DNA from: Bacteroidota bacterium
GTDB taxonomy: Bacteria > Bacteroidota > Bacteroidia > Chitinophagales > JADIYW01
Direction of reading: 5' to 3'
DNA length: 64,000 nt
Assembly (NCBI GenBank): GCA_963169645.1
Contig: CAUJCO010000013.1
Location: 324,142-388,141, forward strand
The stretch's first letter is position 1. Every line of letters starts with the position of its first letter. A program made the position numbers and the translations under genes. This document shows, one piece after another, positions 1 to 8,824 of the stretch. The notes under the pieces were generated by a model. The model searched no databases and was not told where the DNA came from. It saw only the letters and a list, made by a program, of their open reading frames with translations.

Positions 1-116
1 TTATGAACTACAATTTTATCTGTATTGAAATCTTGTGGCACATTCAATTTTTGCTTATTCGTTCCGCAAGATGCGAACAAGAACACAACAACCAATTGAA
101 GAATATTCATTTTCAT
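1..116 (-). CDS. Putative lipoprotein, 5' part only (runs off left edge)
   Basis: Reverse strand from 116: ATG AAA ATG AAT ATT CTT CAA ... = MKMNILQLVVVFLFASCGTNKQKLNVPQDFNTDKIVVH; signal peptide with LFASC lipobox; open to window edge; absent from the ORF track. Confidence 0.65.
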   Translation of the reverse strand, partial: MKMNILQLVVVFLFASCGTNKQKLNVPQDFNTDKIVVH

Positions 117-166
117 AATCCAGCTTTTATTAGGTTAGATTTAAAGTTTTGAAAGTATCTCAATAT

Positions 167-1507
167 TTATTGAACAATAAATTCTACTCTTCTATTTTTT
201 GCTTTATCTGATGGTGTTAAGTTTTTATTTAATGGAATACTTTCACCTTTTCCATCTGTACTTAATCGATTCGCATCAATACCAAATTCATTAATCAAAG
301 CACGTTTAACTGATTCTGCTCTTTTCTTTGACAAAGTCAAATTAGCAGCATCAGAACCATCACTATCTGTATGTCCTACAATTAAAATGTTTCCTTGAAT
401 AGATTTTATACTTTCAGCAATTTCTTTTAAAACTGCATAAGAATTTGGACGAATAACATCAGAATTGACATCAAAATAAATATTCTGAGTAATAAACTTT
501 TTCTTAGTATCTAATTCTGATTTTGCATTAACATTACCTGTAGCCAATTTAAAATTCGTTAGATACATTCTATTTTCTGCAACAAAATAGTTCTGTAAAT
601 GGAAGGATAAATAATATTGTAAATTATCTGCTAAAAGATCTATATTATCCATAACTTGTTCTTTATTCACCCAAACAGAAACTTTATTTTTATTACAGCT
701 CAAACTAATTCTTGCATAAAATTGTCCTAGTTCCGGTTGCCAAGTATAAAATATAAATTCATTTTGTGGACTCAATTCCTCATTGTTTATTTTTTTCTGA
801 TAATTACCTAAACCGGTTTTTGGCTTATGCGTTATAGGACTAAAAGTAACTTCACTTGTATTATCTAACCAAGGATCGCCCAAAGCCTCTGCTTGCGATT
901 GGTCCACAAATCGAACACCTAAACTTCCTGTGTTTTTATCTGGCGTGTGAACATCAAATTCTAAAGTGAAATTTTTTGGTAATGTCTTTAATCCTAACGG
1001 AAAAAATTGGCCACTTTTTACCTCCAACCAATTTGCACCGTTAATATTTACAATATCTACTTCATTGTCTATATCATAAGCACCCCAACGTTTTTTAGAA
1101 CCATCTTTAAAATCTTCAAAAAATATAATTTGATCACCTGCTATAAAATTAAAGTTTTTGTAGGCGGAATAATCTGTATTGCCTTTGTCATCAGTTTTGG
1201 TTTTGGCCGGATCATAAGCACTTATCTCATTTTTTGAATTTGAAGCAGTATATATATTTGTGTTCTTTTGTTGAGATGGAATATCTGTGTCATTATTTTT
1301 ATTCTTGTTTTTATTTTTTTTCCCATTTATTGCATTTGTAATTCCTTCTTCTATTTTATCGAAACCACTATCTATTGATTGATCTATTTTATCATTTAGG
1401 TGTTGTTCTCCTTTATCTTTTATTTTCTGACCGATATCAAAATTTTGGGCTAAAGAGGAAAATGAAAACATAATTACAATTCCTATAAAAATTAAGTTCT
1501 TTTTCAT
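167..1507 (-). CDS. OmpA-family outer membrane protein (C-terminal peptidoglycan-binding domain)
   Basis: C-terminus IYFDVNSDVIRPNS...LIVGHTDSDGSDAANLTLSKKRAESVKRAL...NRRVEFIVQ is a typical OmpA C-terminal domain; N-terminal signal peptide. Confidence 0.9.
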   Translation of the reverse strand: MKKNLIFIGIVIMFSFSSLAQNFDIGQKIKDKGEQHLNDKIDQSIDSGFDKIEEGITNAINGKKNKNKNKNNDTDIPSQQKNTNIYTASNSKNEISAYDPAKTKTDDKGNTDYSAYKNFNFIAGDQIIFFEDFKDGSKKRWGAYDIDNEVDIVNINGANWLEVKSGQFFPLGLKTLPKNFTLEFDVHTPDKNTGSLGVRFVDQSQAEALGDPWLDNTSEVTFSPITHKPKTGLGNYQKKINNEELSPQNEFIFYTWQPELGQFYARISLSCNKNKVSVWVNKEQVMDNIDLLADNLQYYLSFHLQNYFVAENRMYLTNFKLATGNVNAKSELDTKKKFITQNIYFDVNSDVIRPNSYAVLKEIAESIKSIQGNILIVGHTDSDGSDAANLTLSKKRAESVKRALINEFGIDANRLSTDGKGESIPLNKNLTPSDKAKNRRVEFIVQ

Positions 1508-2115
1508 ATCTAATTATTTTAAAAGTTTAGTACAAAATTCTTTTTAATATGAAAAATTATCTAGAGGGAAAAACTACATTTAAATAAATAGGGGTTTTCC
1601 CTAATTGAGGTAAAATATGTCACCTATTGAGGATAAGAAGCATTGAATGTTTATCAATTATTTTATTTATTTATTGATGTTCCGATACGGAATAAATGCT
1701 GAATTCAAGTGATAAATGCAATTTTGTTCAGAATAAGTTTATCGTTCGTATAAAAGTTTATAAGATGTAAACCTATTTCAGCCCTAGAGAATATATAGAG
1801 AAACCCAATTTGAGAACCTTAAAGTAAGTCAAGTTTGGCTAAAATTTAATACCATTATATTGTCCATATTGCTGATTTTAAGATTGACATTAAACAAGGA
1901 AAATCAGAAAAAAACCAATTTATAGAGTCTCAACATTATCATTAATAACCATCTATCTTTTATACATATAGCACTCATTCCAAGTAATTTGCTCACCAAT
2001 TTTAATAATAACATAACGAGAAAAATAAGCTATTTTTATATATCCAATTGACAATCAATGGTATATTAATTATTGAAAACGATTTCTTAAATTTTCAAAT
2101 TCTCGAAAAAAATCG

Positions 2116-2123
2116 TATTTTTG
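2116..2123 (+). promoter_or_regulatory. Candidate Bacteroidota -7 box TATTTTTG upstream of the DUF177-rpmF genes
   Basis: Exact TAnnTTTG match in intergenic DNA. Confidence 0.5.
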
Positions 2124-2157
2124 CAATCCTTTTAAAATCATTTATTCGTAAATAGGC

Positions 2158-2691
2158 ATGTCAGATTCATTAAAAGAATATCAAATACCACATGCCGGAT
2201 TAAAAAAGGAGGTTCATGAGTTTACTTATGAATTAACAGAAGCGTTCTTTTCCAATTTTGAGCAAGCACAAATTGAAAAATGTGCTATTCAAGTGCACCT
2301 CACTTTTGACAACAGACAAGAACCCTACCTAATAGAATTAGATTTAAATGGGACTATCTGGAGTGAATGTGACAAATGTACTGCTCCAATTCCAATTACC
2401 ATGCATGCATCTTATACTATATATGCAAAATATACGACCAATGATGCACTAAAAGAATTGGATAACGAAGAAATCGTTTATATTTCTAAAGATGACAACA
2501 CAATTGACATCTCTCAGTTCTTATACGATTTTATTCATCTGTCTATTCCGGTACATCGCATTTGCGACAATCCGGGAAATACAGCTTATTGCGATCAGGA
2601 GATATTGCAATTATTGGAAAACAACCATGAAGAAAAAGATACAGACCCGCGTTGGGCTGATTTAAATAAATTAAAAGATAAATTAAATTAA
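2158..2691 (+). CDS. DUF177 / YceD family protein
   Basis: CxxC pair (CDKCTAP) and position directly upstream of rpmF, the usual YceD-rpmF arrangement. Confidence 0.85.
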   Translation: MSDSLKEYQIPHAGLKKEVHEFTYELTEAFFSNFEQAQIEKCAIQVHLTFDNRQEPYLIELDLNGTIWSECDKCTAPIPITMHASYTIYAKYTTNDALKELDNEEIVYISKDDNTIDISQFLYDFIHLSIPVHRICDNPGNTAYCDQEILQLLENNHEEKDTDPRWADLNKLKDKLN

Positions 2692-2697
2692 AATACC

Positions 2698-2886
2698 ATG
2701 GCACATCCAAAGCGCAGACAATCAACAACAAGACGCGACAAAAGACGTACACACTACAAAATGGAAGCTCCTAACGTAGTTACTTGCAAAGTAACCGGAG
2801 AAAGCCACTTATCACACAGAGCGTACGTTTCCGGAAATGATTTATACTACAACGGAAAAGTATTAATCGAAGGATACGTAAAATAA
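2698..2886 (+). CDS. rpmF: 50S ribosomal protein L32
   Basis: [21 protein letters not shown]. Confidence 0.97.
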   Translation: MAHPKRRQSTTRRDKRRTHYKMEAPNVVTCKVTGESHLSHRAYVSGNDLYYNGKVLIEGYVK

Positions 2887-2965
2887 TTTTAAAATAATAG
2901 ATTAAAGAATTTAGAGTAAGCGTAAAATCTCAACGCTTAATTCTCCAATCTCAAATTTTACATAA

Positions 2966-3529
2966 ATGGCTTCTACTTCAGATATTCGCAACGGAATGTG
3001 TATCAACTTCAACTCTGACATTTATAAAGTAGTGGAGTTTTTACACGTAAAACCAGGAAAAGGTGCCGCCTTTGTTCGTACAAAATTAAAAAGCGTAACG
3101 AATGGTCGTGTATTAGAAAATACATTTCCGGCAGGTGCAAAATTAGACGAAGTTCGCGTAGAATTTCGCGAATACCAATATTTATATCCGGAAGGTGATG
3201 CGTTCACTTTCATGAACAATGAAACTTATGAGCAAATCACGGTGTCTGGAAACATTATCAACGCACCGGACTTTTTAGAGGAAGGCATGACTGTAAAAAT
3301 TGCCGTAAGAGCAGAAGATGAAATGCCACTAACATGCGAGTTGCCGGCAACTGTTACAGTAGAAGTAACATACGCAGAGCCCGGAATTAAAGGTGATACC
3401 GCAACAAACACACTTAGACCAAGTACAGTTTCTACAGGTGCCAAAGTAATGATTCCATTATTTGTAAATGTAGGTGACAAAATAAAAGTAAACACCGAAA
3501 CCGGTGCTTACATGGAACGTGTAAAATAA
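2966..3529 (+). CDS. efp: Elongation factor P
   Basis: MASTSDIRNGMCINFNSDIYKVVEFLHVKPGKGAAFVRTKLK, full length. Confidence 0.97.
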   Translation: MASTSDIRNGMCINFNSDIYKVVEFLHVKPGKGAAFVRTKLKSVTNGRVLENTFPAGAKLDEVRVEFREYQYLYPEGDAFTFMNNETYEQITVSGNIINAPDFLEEGMTVKIAVRAEDEMPLTCELPATVTVEVTYAEPGIKGDTATNTLRPSTVSTGAKVMIPLFVNVGDKIKVNTETGAYMERVK

Positions 3530-3548
3530 TCTATAAAAAATAACATTG

Positions 3549-3578
3549 AATGCTTCCTTTTAGGAAGCATTTTTTTTA
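3549..3578 (+). terminator. Rho-independent terminator after efp
   Basis: ATGCTTCCT-TTT-AGGAAGCAT followed by a T-run. Confidence 0.85.
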
Positions 3579-3625
3579 GTTGATAATATCCAATCATTGT
3601 ATTTTCAAATTTTCAAATAAAAAAC

Positions 3626-3633
3626 TATATTTG
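3626..3633 (+). promoter_or_regulatory. Candidate -7 box TATATTTG, 4 nt before the accB ATG
   Basis: Exact TAnnTTTG match. Confidence 0.45.
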
Positions 3634-3637
3634 ATAC

Positions 3638-4102
3638 ATGGATATTTCTCAAGTAAAAAAGCTCATCCAATTATTAAACGACCATAATTTAGGTGAACTT
3701 AAAATTAAAGACGGTGATTTTAAAATCACCATACGACATAGAGATTATGCTAAAAATGCATCTGTAAGTTCTGTTATTGCAGCACCGGCAACAACAACTG
3801 CACCGACACAAACTACAACCACTACAACCGAAAATAAAAAAGCGGATACCGTACCAACCGGAAATTTTCAAACCATTAAAGCACCGATGATTGGTACATT
3901 CTATCGTGCCGCCGGTGAAGGCAAAGAACCATTTGTAAAAGTGGGCGATAAAGTAAAAAAAGGCGATGTGCTATGCATCATCGAAGCAATGAAACTCTTT
4001 AATGAAATTCAAAGTGAAGTAGCCGGAAAGGTAATAAAAGTAATGGTTGACAACGCTCAAGCCGTAGAATACGACCAACCTTTATTTTTGATTGAACCTT
4101 AA
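3638..4102 (+). CDS. accB: Acetyl-CoA carboxylase biotin carboxyl carrier protein
   Basis: Biotinylation motif EAMKLFNEI; Ala/Pro/Thr-rich linker. Confidence 0.95.
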   Translation: MDISQVKKLIQLLNDHNLGELKIKDGDFKITIRHRDYAKNASVSSVIAAPATTTAPTQTTTTTTENKKADTVPTGNFQTIKAPMIGTFYRAAGEGKEPFVKVGDKVKKGDVLCIIEAMKLFNEIQSEVAGKVIKVMVDNAQAVEYDQPLFLIEP

Positions 4103-4159
4103 CTGCTTCTAAAACCTAATATAATCTCTCAAATGCTATAATTATAGCAGATTGTAGCG

Positions 4160-4167
4160 TATTTTTG
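4160..4167 (+). promoter_or_regulatory. Candidate -7 box TATTTTTG upstream of rpoN
   Basis: Exact TAnnTTTG match. Confidence 0.45.
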
Positions 4168-4202
4168 TACAGTACATTGTTCATCAAATACGCTTCAGTT
4201 TT

Positions 4203-5687
4203 ATGTTACATCAACGATTATCTCAAAAAATGCTCCAAAAGCTGTCACCGCAACAGATACAGCTAATGAAGTTATTGCAAGTTCCAACCGCCAACCTTGA
4301 ACAACGTATCAAAGAAGAATTAGAAATCAATCCGGCATTGGAAGAGAATATGTCTGATTTTGACCACGACAAAGAGAACTTAACAGAACCGGAACAAATT
4401 AGAGATGATGAAAATGAAGACTACGACAACGATAACAACGAAGATGATTTCTCAGATAGCTTAGATGTACAAGAATACACAAAAGATGAATTTGATTACG
4501 ATAGTGATAGCAGCGAGGATTACAGAGGAAAAGAAGAAAAAAAACAAACGCCTTTTGCCGTAGGCAAATCATTCCACGATTATTTAGATGAGCAATTAAG
4601 TTTATTAGATTTAGATAATCAAGAATGGCAAATTGCTGACCAATTAATCGGCAGCATTGATGATGATGGATATTTACGTCGTGATTTAGAGGCAATTGTA
4701 GATGACTTAGCATTTCAAAAAAACTTAACTACTACACAAGAAGAGGTAGAAGAAATACTGCGCACCATTCATCGTTTTGATCCGGCAGGCGTAGGTGCCA
4801 GAAATTTGCAAGAATGTTTGCAAATCCAATTAGAACGCAAAGAACAAAGTGTTGCCGTAAAAACAGCATTAGAGATTATCAATTCTCAGTTCGATGCATT
4901 TACCAAAAAACATTACGATAAGCTTATAAAAGCATTGAACATTAATGAAGAGCAATTAAAAAAAGCATTAGATGTTATTTTGCATTTGAATCCCAAACCG
5001 GGTGGTGCTAGCGAAGGCACAAATATGGTGAATCATCAAACCATCATTCCGGATTTTACAGTAGAAAATAATAATGGTGAATTGGAAGTGCTTCTTAATG
5101 GAAAAAATGCACCGGATTTACGCATCAGCGATTCATTTAAAGAGATGTTGACATCGTACGGAAAAGGTGCGATGAAAGATAAAAAACAAAAAGAAGCCGT
5201 AGTATTCATCAAACAGAAAATAGACTCGGCAAAATGGTTTATCGACGCCATAAAACAAAGACAACACACCTTGTTTGTTACCATGGAAGCCATCGTTGAT
5301 TTTCAGAAAGAATATTTTTTGAGTGGTGATGAAATGAAATTAAGACCGATGATTTTGAAAGATATTGCCGAAATCACCGGCTTAGATATTTCAACCGTTT
5401 CCCGTGTAGCGAACAGCAAATACTGCCAAACAGAATTTGGTGTATTCTCTCTAAAACATTTTTTTTCCGAAGGCTTACAAACCGAAGGCGGCGAAGAAGT
5501 TTCTACACGTGAAGTAAAAAAAATATTGGAAGAATTAATTGAAGCCGAAAATAAATCCAAACCATTGAGTGATGAATATATCACCGAGCAACTAAAGAAG
5601 AAAGGATACAATATTGCTCGCCGAACAGTAGCCAAATACAGAGAACAATTAAACATACCGGTTGCACGTTTAAGAAAAGAGTTATAA
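4203..5687 (+). CDS. rpoN: RNA polymerase sigma-54 factor
   Basis: N-terminal Q-rich region LSPQQIQLMKLLQVP; C-terminal RpoN box ARRTVAKYREQL. Confidence 0.97.
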   Translation: MLHQRLSQKMLQKLSPQQIQLMKLLQVPTANLEQRIKEELEINPALEENMSDFDHDKENLTEPEQIRDDENEDYDNDNNEDDFSDSLDVQEYTKDEFDYDSDSSEDYRGKEEKKQTPFAVGKSFHDYLDEQLSLLDLDNQEWQIADQLIGSIDDDGYLRRDLEAIVDDLAFQKNLTTTQEEVEEILRTIHRFDPAGVGARNLQECLQIQLERKEQSVAVKTALEIINSQFDAFTKKHYDKLIKALNINEEQLKKALDVILHLNPKPGGASEGTNMVNHQTIIPDFTVENNNGELEVLLNGKNAPDLRISDSFKEMLTSYGKGAMKDKKQKEAVVFIKQKIDSAKWFIDAIKQRQHTLFVTMEAIVDFQKEYFLSGDEMKLRPMILKDIAEITGLDISTVSRVANSKYCQTEFGVFSLKHFFSEGLQTEGGEEVSTREVKKILEELIEAENKSKPLSDEYITEQLKKKGYNIARRTVAKYREQLNIPVARLRKEL

Positions 5688-5710
5688 CAAAAAAAAGTTT
5701 AATACCTATC

Positions 5711-6322
5711 GTGATAAAAATTATTTCAAAAATTCTTTCCTATTTATTCCATCCATTAATCATCCCAACTTGGTATGTATTACTACTGCTCACCACCATT
5801 CCATTTTCATTTGCCGGTATGGGAAAACCCTTAGTTGTGGGCATTGTTTGGGTAAACACGTTCATGTTTCCGGCAGTTGCTATATTACTTTTTCGCAAAT
5901 TAGATTTTATCGACAGCTTTGAAATGCCGGATAAAAAGCACCGCATTTTACCACTAATTGCTACTATCATCTTTTATGTATGGGCTTTTATGGCAATCAA
6001 AAAAACCAACTATCCATTTTTAATGAATGTGTTTATGTTGGGTTCTGTCGCTTCCTTATTTCTTTCATTTTTTATAAATGTATTTCAAAAACTCAGCCTC
6101 CACATGGTGGGTATCAGTGGTGCCTTAACGGCAACAATGTTATTGGTATTTATTTCACCAACCGATTTTAGTTATATTTTTTTAGCGTTGATTGTTTTAT
6201 GTGGTGCTATTGCTTCTGCAAGGTTATACCTACAAGCACATACCATACGCGAAGTATACACCGGATTTATGGTGGGCTTATTCGGTCAGGTTTTAGGATT
6301 AATTTTAATTCATGTATTTTGA
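5711..6322 (+). CDS. Multi-pass membrane protein, possibly PAP2-like
   Basis: Several TM segments; C-terminal HTIREVYTGFMVG segment. Confidence 0.5.
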   Translation: MIKIISKILSYLFHPLIIPTWYVLLLLTTIPFSFAGMGKPLVVGIVWVNTFMFPAVAILLFRKLDFIDSFEMPDKKHRILPLIATIIFYVWAFMAIKKTNYPFLMNVFMLGSVASLFLSFFINVFQKLSLHMVGISGALTATMLLVFISPTDFSYIFLALIVLCGAIASARLYLQAHTIREVYTGFMVGLFGQVLGLILIHVF

Positions 6323-6365
6323 TATATTTTCTGTTTTTTAAATTCCATAAAACACCAACATTCAT

Positions 6366-7793
6366 TTGAGAAAATGGTTATTGATAGTATGTCTTTTCAC
6401 GTATAACTGGAGCTTGTCACAGTCAGAAAATACGTATCTGAAAATTCGGAACATCAGCATCAATGGAAATAAAAAAACAAAAGAACATGTCATCCACCGT
6501 GAAATGACCTTGCACGAAGGTGATGCATTTCCGGCACAGAAAATGGACTCTATTTTATTACAACAACGGCTTAATATTTTCAACTTAGGTTTGTTTAATG
6601 AAGTAACTGTCAATATCAAAAATTGGGAAGAAGATAGCTTAGATTTACACATTCAAGTTCATGAACGATGGATGATAATACCGGTTCCGATTGTTAAATT
6701 TGTAGATAGGAATATAACAGAGTGGTGGAAAAATTACAACCATAATTTCAAGCGTTTGCAATATGGCGCATTATTAAATTGGGGCAATTTCACCGGAAGA
6801 AATGATGTATTACAATTAGGAATAAGCTTCGGTTTTGCACAACGATTGGATGTTGGATATTCCATTCCATATTTCAATATTCGGAAAGAAAAAGTGGGCA
6901 TGTCCGTTGCATTTTCCATGTTGCGAACACGACGGATCGCTTATAATACAGTAGATGATAAGTTAGCTTTTATGTATTATGGCGGCTCATGGCAACAGAA
7001 AAAAATTGAACTATCTACACAAGTTTCATATAGAAATGCTATTCACAACATCCATTATTTTAATGCCAGCTATGGATACACTACTATCAGTGACTCTGTT
7101 AAACACATCAATCCGGAATATTTTTTAGACGGAAAACAAAAACAACATTATTTCAGAATTGGATATACTTTTGTTGCCGACCATAGAAATATACGTTCGT
7201 ATCCAACTCAAGGTTGGTATGTATCTACAAAATTTACAAATTACGGTTTAGGATTTATGAAAACCAGAATGACCTCCATTGGATTTCAATTTAGTAAATA
7301 CAACCAATGGAAAAAATATCCTCGTTTTTCTACTGCAACCATGATACAATGGAATTTTTCTTGGCCAAGAAAACAACCCTATAATTTGCAATATATCAAA
7401 TCACTCGGCTATGACGAAAACATTGTTCGTGGTTATGAATTAAATGTTTTAGATGGTCAACATTTTCTATTATTTAAAAATGAATATCGATTTAGAGTAT
7501 TTAGTTTTCAATTAAATAAAATGAAAAAATTAAAAAGTAAATCGGCTGCCATCTTAAAATCATCCTTAGCCTATTTGCCATTAAATTTATACATCACTGC
7601 TTATTTTGATGCAGGATATGTTTGGGATACTTATTTCACGGATAACAACAATCAATATAAAAACAAATGGCAATTTGGCTATGGTGTCGGGTTAAACTTT
7701 GTCACCTTTAATTCCAAATTATTGCGCATCGAATATAGCGTAAACAGATATTTAAAGAAAGGTGTATATTTACATTTCACTCAACCAATATAA
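6366..7793 (+). CDS. Outer membrane BamA/TamA-like protein (POTRA + surface antigen barrel)
   Basis: Signal peptide, POTRA-like ISINGNKKTKEHVIHREMTLHEGD, C-terminal beta-barrel. Confidence 0.75.
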   Translation: MRKWLLIVCLFTYNWSLSQSENTYLKIRNISINGNKKTKEHVIHREMTLHEGDAFPAQKMDSILLQQRLNIFNLGLFNEVTVNIKNWEEDSLDLHIQVHERWMIIPVPIVKFVDRNITEWWKNYNHNFKRLQYGALLNWGNFTGRNDVLQLGISFGFAQRLDVGYSIPYFNIRKEKVGMSVAFSMLRTRRIAYNTVDDKLAFMYYGGSWQQKKIELSTQVSYRNAIHNIHYFNASYGYTTISDSVKHINPEYFLDGKQKQHYFRIGYTFVADHRNIRSYPTQGWYVSTKFTNYGLGFMKTRMTSIGFQFSKYNQWKKYPRFSTATMIQWNFSWPRKQPYNLQYIKSLGYDENIVRGYELNVLDGQHFLLFKNEYRFRVFSFQLNKMKKLKSKSAAILKSSLAYLPLNLYITAYFDAGYVWDTYFTDNNNQYKNKWQFGYGVGLNFVTFNSKLLRIEYSVNRYLKKGVYLHFTQPI

Positions 7794-7847
7794 GTGTTTT
7801 ATATCAAAGTATATTGATTACGATAACAACCTAAATATTTTATTCCA

Positions 7848-8726
7848 ATGCATATCGGTATCTATAGTCGGGTTTTTAAAGAAGAACATACACCTTTTGT
7901 TTTAGAATTAATTACGCAACTTACTCAATACGATATTTCATTTTCTATCTATCAAAATTATTACAAAGCATTAAAGAATAAACTGCCAAAGAAAAAATAC
8001 AGCACATTTGCTACATCAGAAGATATTAAAAAAAATATCAACTTAATTATAACATTAGGTGGCGATGGCACTATCTTAGATACGTTACAATTAATAAAAG
8101 ACAGTGAGATTCCGGTTGCCGGAATTAATATGGGCCGACTCGGTTTTTTGGCGGATATTCACAAAGAAGAAATCAAAGAGTTAGTAACGTCCATAAACCA
8201 ACACACCTATACTATTGAAGACAGAACATTGATTTGCGTTGAAACCAACCAACCTGTTTTTGGAGAAATAAATTTTGGATTAAATGAATTTACTATTCAC
8301 AAAACAGACTCGTCTTCGATGATAGTCGTGCATGTTTATTTAAATGGTGAATTTCTAAATTCGTTTTGGGCAGATGGTTTAATTGTTGCTACACCAACCG
8401 GCTCCACAGCATATTCGTTGAGTTGTGGCGGTCCAATTGTTTTTCCAAGCTCTAACAATTTTGTCATTACACCGGTTGCACCGCACAACCTCAATGCTCG
8501 ACCAATTATTATACCGGACAATACTGTACTTTCGTTTGAAATAGAATGTCGTTCCAATACTTTTTTATGTTCTATTGATTCTCGCTTTGCCAACATCGAC
8601 AATACCATTCAAATTGCCGTTCGCAAGGCCAACTTCCATTTCAAATTATTGCGTATGCCGGAAAGTTCCTACTTAAGTACTTTGAGAGAAAAACTAAACT
8701 GGGGCGAAGACTCCAGAAATAGTTAG
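7848..8726 (+). CDS. nadK: NAD kinase
   Basis: LGGDGTILDT and GINMGRLGFLADI; TGSTAYSLSCGGPIV. Confidence 0.95.
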   Translation: MHIGIYSRVFKEEHTPFVLELITQLTQYDISFSIYQNYYKALKNKLPKKKYSTFATSEDIKKNINLIITLGGDGTILDTLQLIKDSEIPVAGINMGRLGFLADIHKEEIKELVTSINQHTYTIEDRTLICVETNQPVFGEINFGLNEFTIHKTDSSSMIVVHVYLNGEFLNSFWADGLIVATPTGSTAYSLSCGGPIVFPSSNNFVITPVAPHNLNARPIIIPDNTVLSFEIECRSNTFLCSIDSRFANIDNTIQIAVRKANFHFKLLRMPESSYLSTLREKLNWGEDSRNS

Positions 8727-8824
8727 TTTTCTACGTTCCTATTTTTCCATAACAAAAAATTATCGCATTCAAAAAAAATCGTACATTGTAAACCATATAT
8801 TCTTGTGTATAAACAATAGAAAAT

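Noticed and set aside
4399-4713. Antisense ORF in rpoN and the many similar antisense ORFs (e.g. 2543..2752, 3022..3219, 5303..5656, 33198..33548, 54202..54513)
   Set aside because: All lie inside strongly supported core genes on the opposite strand and show no recognisable domain.
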